The notes beneath the pieces are model-generated. The model had not been told where the DNA came from, made no database searches, and was given only the letters and a program-made list of their open reading frames with translations. The translations under genes and the position numbers were made by a program. Below are positions 49,400 to 56,642 of a stretch of DNA of 64,000 nt, piece after piece. The stretch is from Gracilaria domingensis (Eukaryota > Rhodophyta > Florideophyceae > Gracilariales > Gracilariaceae). The DNA lies in assembly GCA_022539475.1 (NCBI GenBank), contig VCMS01000218.1, positions 107,667 through 171,666 of the forward strand, given 5' to 3'. Positions within the stretch are counted from its first letter, which is position 1; the number at the start of each line of letters is the position of its first letter.

Positions 49400-50195
49400 A
49401 GCGAAATCACTGCCGGAAGTGCCGGGAGGAGTGTTTTGGGAGGTCTCCGGAAGGCGCCGGAATGTGACCAGAACGTGCCCGCGGGCGGGGGGGTCCGGTC
49501 GTGTTAGGGTAGGTACCCTAACACGACCGGACCCCCCCGCCCGCGGGCATAAAATCGCACATTTTTCAAAAAATCGTCCAAAATGTGCCCGCGGGCGGGG
49601 GGTCCAGTCGTGTTAGGGTACCTACCCTAACACGACCGACCCCCCCCGCCCGCGGGCACGTTTTGGACGATTTTTTGCACCCTCCGGAGACCTCCCAAAA
49701 CACTCCTCCCGGCACTTCTTGTACCCACTGCGTCACCTCAGTGAACCATCCCGGAAATTAGGGAGTGTCTGGAGGGTGGAGAAGACGGGATGGTCACCTC
49801 AGTGCACCATCCCGGAAATTAGGGAGTGTCTGGAGGGTGAAGATGACGGGATGGTGCACTAAGGTGACGCAGTGGGTACAGGAAGTGCCGGGAGGAGTGT
49901 TTTGGGAGGTCTCCGGAGGGTGCCAGAATGTGGCCAGAACGTGCCCGCGGGCGGGGGGGGTCGGTCGTGTTAGGGTACCTACCCTAACACGACCGACCCC
50001 CCCCCCCCGCCCGCGGGCACGTTTTGGGCGATTTTTTGAAAAATGTGCGATTTTATGCCCGCGGGCGGGGGGTCCGGTCGTGTTAGGGTACCTACCCTAA
50101 CACGACCGACCCCCCCCGCCCGCGGGCATAAAATCGCAACATTCCGGTGCCTTCCCGGGACCTCCCAAAACACGCCGCCGCGCAGTGATTTCGCT
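49400..50195. mobile_element. Foldback element of nested palindromes, 796 bp
   Basis: Outer ends AGCGAAATCACTGC are inverted copies. Each arm (~340 bp) holds two palindromes of 73-95 bp: 49476-49549, 49570-49676, 49939-50021 and 50046-50138. All share the core CCCGCGGGCGGGG..TCGTGTTAGGGTA and its complement. The two arms are themselves inverted around a 120-bp centre containing two direct repeats (CCATCCCGGAAATTAGGGAG). No ORF is credible. It separates the two divergent promoter copies. Confidence 0.85.
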
Positions 50196-50297
50196 ACACC
50201 CGGCCGCCGGTACGTTGGCGCCGCTGTCCACGTGTATTGGCGGGAGTAGGCTGTACATGGAAGTGAATGAGTGTACTCTTGACTACTATGCAAAGCA

Positions 50298-50553
50298 TTT
50301 GAAGAGCATGATTAGAGAACGCGACCATTGCTCGCGTGAGTCATCATTGCGCGAACTCCACGACTCTAAAGCGTACAATCAGCGTGCGAGCGGCCACGGA
50401 CAGGACACGGACGAGACTGGCAGTGCGCTGGGAGGAGCTGCCGAAAGCGGGGGTGCCCAGCGTAAGTCGCCTTTTAAAGGCTCGCCTCCGTTGTTGTATC
50501 GTCCGAGCGAGCGTATTGTTGATATACACCTTTCACTGCAATAGCTGTTCAAC
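50298..50553 (+). promoter_or_regulatory. Shared promoter block, rightward copy
   Basis: Inverted relative to 49140-49240. GTCGCCTTTTAAAGG supplies the TATA-like box ~80 bp before the ATG at 50554. Its upstream part (GAGCATGATTAGAGAACGCG) matches the 37.9-kb copy but not the 49.2-kb one. Confidence 0.65.
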
Positions 50554-51467
50554 ATGAAGCCAACTCGTGTTCGAAAGCGTACGCAAAGCGTGACTCCTCG
50601 CACTCGGCGGAGCACTCGATTATTGCAAGGTGGAATGCGGGTTTCTCTGCAGATGGATATTGAGGATGAAGGAAAGGTGATAGTCGGGGAAGCGTTGTTG
50701 CATGGAATTGGAAGTGTTCTACGCCGCGAGTTGCACGGGAAGCAATTGGACCAGGTCTTGTGGTGGTTCATAATATTCTCATCAGTCGAAGCGGTCAGAC
50801 GTTCTACCCTTACCGGGCGGAGGGCCTGGATCTTCCACAATATATCCAGGATCTCCGGACGGCCGCTCCTTGGGATGAGAAAATGATGGAACCGGTGGCA
50901 GCCAGCATTCCGGCGTCGAAGCGAGGAACGGTGAGCGCTATGAGTGAGGTGATGACGCCGACAAGCCGCACGGAGCCAATTCGAAGTTCATCAACACCGA
51001 GAGGTAGCGCATCAGTAGCACCTCCGCGGGCAGGTCCGTCGTCTATTACGAAGCGGTCTATGGAGACGAGAGCATCCCCAGCTACGAAGCGGACAGGTCA
51101 AACAAAGTCTACCTCCGCTACGAAGCCCACTGCGTCGAAAAGGGCTTCTCCTGCGATGAATCAGACCGTCGACACAAGGGGAACTTCTGCGTCGAAACAG
51201 ACGGTTCAGCAGGGGACGGCTGTGCAAGAGGAGGAAGATGAGATCATGAAAGGTCCCCTTCCAGACGCGGATGCGCAATCCGCGCAAGGAGCTGGTCCAT
51301 CTGTACCCCAAACTGCACCAGAAACTGCGGAGCAGCAGGACGATGACGTTGTGCTTCTGTCCGCAAGAATGGCACGTTCAAGTGTTCTGGCGAGCGGTCT
51401 GGAACACAAGGGACACCTACTCGGAGCAAGACGTACAGACGAATTCGTCAGAAGGTACCAAAGGTGA
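50554..51467 (+). CDS. Basic Ser/Thr-rich N-terminal region of the rightward gene (one-base frameshift)
   Basis: MKPTRVRKRTQSVTPRTRR begins the protein. At ~50750 the frame breaks because GACCAGG here corresponds to GACCCAGG in the intact paralogue at 37.5 kb, and reading resumes in the ORF 50760-51467 (DLPQYIQDLRTAAPWDEKM). The middle has tandem A/T/S/P/K repeats (SPATKRT, SATKPT, SPAMNQT). In a third frame (YRRIRQKVPKVNLNQYRM) the sequence runs straight into the ParB-like ORF, so the two ORFs are probably one protein. Confidence 0.6.
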
Positions 51468-53635
51468 ACCTCAATCAGTACCGGATGGTTGTTGTTACTG
51501 TTGACATCACTCTGGTGGACACTCCGCCCAATTTACTCCGTGGAGTAAGTAAACGCCACGTTGAAGCCCTTGTGAAGAGTATGGAGGAGCGGGGGATATT
51601 GCAGTCGATGGGTTCTCCAGTGGTGGCCTTACAAGATGCTACTACGGGAGAGAGGGATACTGACAAGGGACGCCTAACGAAGAAGTGCTTCATTGTAGAT
51701 GGTTTGCATCGTCTGAAAGCTATACAATATTTGGCAGCGACTGGTGCACCGAAGTGGAAGCGATTAGCCAAGTTTTGGCGTTGCAATCTGCTGATACGAA
51801 GAGATGGGAGGCCCATTGGGATGAAGGAATTGTTATGTGTTGCTTCGTACCTCAATGAGTCGACGAGTACCATGCGAAGGATGATGTTTGCAGACAAGAT
51901 ACACTCTATAGTTAGTGTGGTCGCCATTCTAATTGAAGATGTTGAGGGGGTGACGCCGGCAGACGTGGATCCTGCAGAAGTGACAGAAGTGTTGAAGGAG
52001 AGCCAACTGATTGGGACTGTGCAAGAGCGTCAGTACCTGAGATATGCCAATGTCGCCCTGCAACTCATGTCTCGTGAGGGAATGCTGGCCCATTTCGAGG
52101 ATATATGTGAGACTGTGAGTGACATAGGTCTCACACATCTGTCCCATACTCCGCTATATGTTTTGGATGCCGAGGAGTTTTCCTTCATTCTTGATTGTCT
52201 TCAGATGTTTCTATTGAAGGGCAAGTCGACGAAGACAAAGCAATGGAAAAGCTTTGAGGAGGTTCGAGGTTTCTTTTATGATAGAGCAGTGTCTCTGTTC
52301 CGCGCGGCTAGAGCAGTGAGGAATGAACTGAACGAGGAAGAGTCCATGGAAGTGTTCCTGAAACGCGAAGTCAGTCTTTCTGCTCCATCGAATGAAGATG
52401 ACGTTGAAGACCCAGACAACAACGCAGCTGTGTATCAGTTCCTTTTGGGACAAGTTGTGAACTTCAACACATTGCCGCGTGTTCGGAGCAGGACGAACTC
52501 AATTAGAACTGCCACGACTTCCGTTCAGAATCGATTGCGGACGATGCTCAAGGTAATTCCGCCCCCCGCACCAGTGAAGCAGTCCGTGACGAAGAGGAGG
52601 ACTCCCGCTGCTGCTGCTGCAACATCTGCCAGTGAAGAAGGGGAGCCGCGAAGAAGTGCACGAGAACGGGCGCAGGTGAGTTATAGGGAAATTGAGCACG
52701 GCCGAAATCGAGGTGCCATAGAAGTTCTGGATAGCTCTGAAGAAGAACAGCGGGCTCCGCCGAGGAAGAAACGGAGAAAGACTTTCACACAACAGATGAG
52801 ATCTACTCTGAACAGCATGACACCGGATGACCTGATGTCTCAACTAAATGAACATGTGCTGAGAGGAAGGTCGATGAAGGTTCAGTTCGTGGCATTGGGA
52901 GAGGGAGCGAATGCAGAGAACGCAGGCAGTTCTGCATTTGTGGATGACGATGAGCTTCTTTCTGTGACAGTTCCACGGGTTGTCACCGTCGAGAAAGATG
53001 CTGCGCCAGACGATCAGCAAGAGACAGGTGGGGGGTCATTTGATGACGAGTTACCTACAGCTCTTCCGGAATCTGAGGAGCACGGACTTGTTCGAGGTGA
53101 CCCATATGATGGCCCACTGAACCCATCATGGTGCGGGTATGCCAGGCTGAGACCGCAGGAATGGCAAGGGAAGAACGTAATTGAGCACAAGGACCCCTGG
53201 CTCAGAGTCATTCACTTGCCGAAGGGACATAGGTCGGAGCTGCTAAGTGTCTCGAATCTCAGAGATGTACACCATCTTGTCTTTTGGCACGCTGCAAGGG
53301 CTGAACATCGCCTACGGGCGGAGACATTTGGTATGCAGTATCCTCGTACTCGACCGACAGGTATGGATGATGAAGAGGTGCTGTGGGTTGCTGCGAAGGA
53401 GCATGACGAATTTGGGCAAATGTTCTTCGCCCGAATGCAAGCTGAGCTAAGGCAGAATGGATATTGCGTGCTTGATGGTTTGCGACGGATAATGGTGTCC
53501 CTAAATGGGAGGAGTTGGAAGAAGTTCGGGAGTTCGGAGATGTGTCGGGGAAGTTGGTGGACTTCTTCGAGAATGAGTATGGAGCGATGCCGGATATACG
53601 GAAAGGAGAGGAACAGAAGTCGTTTGTTCAAATAA
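51464..53635 (+). CDS. ParB-like domain protein, N-terminal part of ParB-oxygenase fusion
   Basis: The annotated frame starts at a GTG; a Met lies at 51485, and the natural chain may come from further upstream. Residues 8-90 match the ParB/sulfiredoxin-like fold: VVTVDITLVDTPPN, then HVEALVKSMEERGIL, then CFIVDGLHRLKAIQYL with the DGxHR signature (79-83). ParB-like domains bind DNA and hydrolyse CTP or act as nucleases. A helical region follows, then a basic, Ser-rich linker with acidic patches (EVLDSSEEE, PPRKKRRK). The end (VLDGLRRIMVSLNG) leaves the frame at ~53500, where the oxygenase frame takes over. Confidence 0.65.
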   Translation: MNLNQYRMVVVTVDITLVDTPPNLLRGVSKRHVEALVKSMEERGILQSMGSPVVALQDATTGERDTDKGRLTKKCFIVDGLHRLKAIQYLAATGAPKWKRLAKFWRCNLLIRRDGRPIGMKELLCVASYLNESTSTMRRMMFADKIHSIVSVVAILIEDVEGVTPADVDPAEVTEVLKESQLIGTVQERQYLRYANVALQLMSREGMLAHFEDICETVSDIGLTHLSHTPLYVLDAEEFSFILDCLQMFLLKGKSTKTKQWKSFEEVRGFFYDRAVSLFRAARAVRNELNEEESMEVFLKREVSLSAPSNEDDVEDPDNNAAVYQFLLGQVVNFNTLPRVRSRTNSIRTATTSVQNRLRTMLKVIPPPAPVKQSVTKRRTPAAAAATSASEEGEPRRSARERAQVSYREIEHGRNRGAIEVLDSSEEEQRAPPRKKRRKTFTQQMRSTLNSMTPDDLMSQLNEHVLRGRSMKVQFVALGEGANAENAGSSAFVDDDELLSVTVPRVVTVEKDAAPDDQQETGGGSFDDELPTALPESEEHGLVRGDPYDGPLNPSWCGYARLRPQEWQGKNVIEHKDPWLRVIHLPKGHRSELLSVSNLRDVHHLVFWHAARAEHRLRAETFGMQYPRTRPTGMDDEEVLWVAAKEHDEFGQMFFARMQAELRQNGYCVLDGLRRIMVSLNGRSWKKFGSSEMCRGSWWTSSRMSMERCRIYGKERNRSRLFK

Positions 53636-53943
53636 TCAACGATGATGAAGGATGGAAGGACGGTAGCGATGGACCATTTGAGGGGAGAGTGATGTCGACA
53701 CGTTGGGGTACGGTGGAGAAGCCGGAGGATAATGAGGAGCTCAGGTGGGTTGTAAGGTCGCGTGCTTTACTTGATGTTCGAATGGGTACAATTGCTGCGG
53801 CTTTGGGACTATGGGACAATGAAAGGGAAGCTGTGAAGATGTACACTCCGAAAACTGGTGGTCGATTTCTGGGGACGACGAGAAAGTGCAAGCGCCAGAC
53901 GCTGCACACCGACTCAGTGGTCTGGTTACGAAGGAAACAATGA
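53515..53943 (+). CDS. Oxygenase-like domain, HxD half
   Basis: Continues the ParB-like gene in another frame: VREFGDVSGKLVDFFENEYG, an alpha/beta part (ALLDVRMGTIAAALGLW) and then KRQTLHTDS. HTD (53905-53913) fits the iron-binding His-x-Asp of 2-oxoglutarate/Fe(II) oxygenases. A frameshift near 53.92 kb puts the rest in frame 53858-54466, which then shares the frame of the ParB ORF. Confidence 0.55.
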   Translation: MEEVREFGDVSGKLVDFFENEYGAMPDIRKGEEQKSFVQIINDDEGWKDGSDGPFEGRVMSTRWGTVEKPEDNEELRWVVRSRALLDVRMGTIAAALGLWDNEREAVKMYTPKTGGRFLGTTRKCKRQTLHTDSVVWLRRKQ

Positions 53944-54466
53944 ATACTGGCAACCCCGGATACTTTGTAATGGCCTCTGGAAAGAGGGCTTTCCTCTCTG
54001 GGTGAGCGCTGGAAGCCATCAACTGGTGGGGATGAACAACCAACAGTTGCGAGTGATGTCGGAGGTGTATCCAGCGAAGAAGATAATCATCCCACCGTAC
54101 TCTGTATTCGTGGGCCGTGGTGATGTGACACATGCTGGAGCAAGTGGGAAGGACAAGGTGGATAGGCCCGAGTCTATGGATTTGCTGGTTAGATACCACA
54201 TGTACATGGTACCAGAGGGCTACGCACTACCTGATGCTGTTCATCGGGTGCGGGATTTCCGACCCACGTTTGTCAATGGTGACGAGGAGGAGGAGGCGGA
54301 GGATGAACTGTTGTCCGATAAGGAGGGTGGGGCGGTTGACATGGACGAAGACCAAGTGGTCGTGGAGATTGGTGTGGAAGCGGACGCCGGTAGAACCGAA
54401 GTGCTCGAGAGTAGTAGTGATGACGATTTGCCAATAATGAGGCTGCGAGCGCCTCGAAGTGGATGA
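53858..54466 (+). CDS. Oxygenase-like domain, distal His/Arg half, acidic tail
   Basis: Natural sequence starts at about QWSGYEGNNEYW. Next, KIIIPPYSVFVGRGDVTHAG (His at 54131) and LLVRYHMYMV (Arg near 54192) match the second half of a double-stranded beta-helix, where the third iron ligand His and the 2-oxoglutarate-binding Arg sit. The GDxxHAGA...RxHxY pattern is one I associate with cupin/oxygenase-like proteins of algae, oomycetes and large viruses. The tail is Glu/Asp-rich (EEEEAEDELLSDKEGG). Activity on DNA bases is possible by analogy with TET/JBP but is not shown. Confidence 0.55.
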   Translation: MVDFWGRRESASARRCTPTQWSGYEGNNEYWQPRILCNGLWKEGFPLWVSAGSHQLVGMNNQQLRVMSEVYPAKKIIIPPYSVFVGRGDVTHAGASGKDKVDRPESMDLLVRYHMYMVPEGYALPDAVHRVRDFRPTFVNGDEEEEAEDELLSDKEGGAVDMDEDQVVVEIGVEADAGRTEVLESSSDDDLPIMRLRAPRSG

Positions 54467-54730
54467 GAATGAGATGATTAGTAAATTATGTGTGTCTTGC
54501 GAGTATTAAGAGTAGTATACTATTACAAGGCTATACATATGAACATAGAAAAGGTGCGGCAGGCTGGTAATTGAACAAATGTCAAACGTCTTTGGTCCAG
54601 TTGCGTCTAATTGCAACATGCCAAATGCTCGGTATCGTTAACATCATTGGTGGCACCAGTCAATTCGCAATTGAACATGTAGCGTCCTAACATTTCTGAA
54701 ACTGCACTTAAGGTTGCTTTTAAGAGAAGT

Positions 54731-55639
54731 GTGAAACTGAGAAGTCTATACAGTTCCTGTCTATGCGGTACTTGTGGCAGTATGGTGACTGTATCAGGAA
54801 AAATGGCAGAGGAACAGAGAGATTTGGCGGAAATTTCACCAAATACCTTGTCTAAGTTCATATATGCCAATGGTTACGGTATAAGTTCCGTTGATGGAAC
54901 GTTGAGAAGAGAAGGAGAGTCAATTCCAGAAGAAGTTGTGAAGTGTATGAAGTTCATTGACGAACGTGTTGGTTTCGGACTTGTCACAGGGGGTGATGTG
55001 GGCGACGTGGAGGGGAAAATGGAAGGACTCGGAGACTATAAGTTTGGTGTCTCGGCGAATCATGGAGCTTTCCTGCGTTTCTCTGACGAGACGGAAATTA
55101 AGGGTGCATTCAATGATCACACCCTTGACCACACTGTTGACGGACTACTGTTCCTGGCAAGGGATTTGAATAGGAGGCATGGTATTGTGAATGATGATGA
55201 CAAGGGGTTCGTGGAGACCAGAAGTGATAGTGGCCTTCCCAATTTCGTGTACAACAAACTGTGGCAGTGGAAAGAAGAAGTGGATTCTGCTATTGGGGAC
55301 CTGTTGCAGAAGATGGATGCGTTTGTTATCTATCCCGGCGATAAAAGTTGCGAAATTGTGGACAAGCGATACACAAAAGGAAGCGGAGGAGAAAATCTTG
55401 TGGATAATGAACCGAGATTTATTGATACGGATGACGTCGTGACGTTCGGAAGTGCTTTGAGCGACGGGCCTTTGCATGAGGTAGGCGTGTACGGCGTTCA
55501 CGTCAAAGAAGATTGTATCCCGGGTGGAGTACACAACCTGTTCGAAAGCGTGGAGGATGTACATTCGACAATTATGTTGGTGGCTCTGTTGTACGGCTAC
55601 GAGGAAAAGCAGCACGATAAAAACCACCATGATTCATAA
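54731..55639 (+). CDS. HAD-superfamily phosphatase paralogue, probably inactive
   Basis: About 300 aa, aligned end to end with the gene at 55692-56642. Residue ~25 (54803) is the likelier Met. Motif I reads GISSVDGTL, where the active copy has VISDIDGTL: the nucleophile Asp is Ser (codon 54887-54889). Motif II TGR is TGG, and motif IV reads FGSALSDGPL. HAD-IIB/trehalose-phosphatase-type enzymes need the first Asp, so this copy should not hydrolyse phosphate esters. The ORF is otherwise intact, which suggests a regulatory pseudoenzyme or early decay. It converges on its paralogue with 52 bp between stops. Confidence 0.65.
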   Translation: MKLRSLYSSCLCGTCGSMVTVSGKMAEEQRDLAEISPNTLSKFIYANGYGISSVDGTLRREGESIPEEVVKCMKFIDERVGFGLVTGGDVGDVEGKMEGLGDYKFGVSANHGAFLRFSDETEIKGAFNDHTLDHTVDGLLFLARDLNRRHGIVNDDDKGFVETRSDSGLPNFVYNKLWQWKEEVDSAIGDLLQKMDAFVIYPGDKSCEIVDKRYTKGSGGENLVDNEPRFIDTDDVVTFGSALSDGPLHEVGVYGVHVKEDCIPGGVHNLFESVEDVHSTIMLVALLYGYEEKQHDKNHHDS

Positions 55640-55691
55640 AAGGGTATTGAGATATATACGACACTTTTATTACTGAGATCTCATATTATAG

Positions 55692-56642
55692 CTAAGTATT
55701 AAAGGCATCGTAGCACTTGAAACAAATTCCAAGAGCATTTCTAAACCATTGACACTTGCATTTTCTGTACCCGTACAGTTCTGCCACCCTTCTGATGGTC
55801 TCATGCACGTCCTCCACCCCATCAACAAGATATGTTACCGCTGCTGGATGGTCTTCTCCCTTCACATGAACTGCCAGGGTTGCCATTTCATATAGAGGGC
55901 CATCATTGGAAGCATTCCCGAAAGCAACGATTAAATGTGTGTCGAACTGGGGGTCGTTTTCAACCAAGGCTAGCGCCCCACTATTTTTCGTGAAACGAAT
56001 GTCCCCTATGTCACAGTTTTCATCTTGAGGGTACGCAATCAGGTTCGGAAAGGATGTCAACACTTTTGAAATACCGGAGTTAGCTTCTGTTTTCCACTTC
56101 GACAGTCCATTGTACGTGAAGTTAGGGAGTCCACTGTCTTTTCTAGTGCTCACCACTGCTTTTTGACGCTCTTCGTGAAGTCCGTGCGATTCATTTAAGG
56201 AGAATGCAAGTCTCTCAAGTTCGGCTGCACATCTTTCGTAGCCTTCCCTGTCAAGGTCCTGATCAATTTCGGTACCATTGGATAATCTCACCCGTGCGCC
56301 TTGGTTTCCAGAGATGCCAAAAGTGTAGCCACCCAGGTGCTCCATGAAACTCTCGGCATCCTCTATATCTCGCCCAGTAGCAATTCCGAAACCAACGCGT
56401 GCGTTGATGTACTTCATGCATTTGACTGTTTCGGCAGGAATGTTCTCCCCAGCTCTTTTCAGAGTACCGTCAATATCACTAATCACGGCGTAGCCATTTT
56501 CGAATATTTCGTTAGCCAGCTGCTGAGGAGTTACTTCTTGGGCTCTAACTTCTGAGTTATACATGTTTTGAAAGCTTTCGAAAGGGTTCGTTTTGCAAAT
56601 GGGTGTGGGTATACGAATGAGAAGGATGTGATTGATGTTCAC
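55692..56642 (-). CDS. HAD-superfamily (IIB-like) phosphatase
   Basis: 316-aa ORF; MYNSEV (56564) is an alternative start. Canonical motifs: ISDIDGTL (residues ~55-61, nucleophile and acid Asp), FGIATGRD (motif II), FGISGNQGA, and FGNASNDGPLYEMA (motif IV, metal Asp). It resembles trehalose-6-phosphate or sucrose-phosphate phosphatases and Cof-type HADs. Substrate is unknown. A Cys-rich tail (YRKCKCQWFRNALGICFKC) is unusual and could bind metal or form disulfides. The paralogue lies on the other strand. Confidence 0.7.
   Translation of the reverse strand: MNINHILLIRIPTPICKTNPFESFQNMYNSEVRAQEVTPQQLANEIFENGYAVISDIDGTLKRAGENIPAETVKCMKYINARVGFGIATGRDIEDAESFMEHLGGYTFGISGNQGARVRLSNGTEIDQDLDREGYERCAAELERLAFSLNESHGLHEERQKAVVSTRKDSGLPNFTYNGLSKWKTEANSGISKVLTSFPNLIAYPQDENCDIGDIRFTKNSGALALVENDPQFDTHLIVAFGNASNDGPLYEMATLAVHVKGEDHPAAVTYLVDGVEDVHETIRRVAELYGYRKCKCQWFRNALGICFKCYDAFNT

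Noticed and set aside
49500-50110. Telomere repeat because of TTAGGG
   Set aside because: TTAGGG occurs once per palindrome arm and never in tandem.
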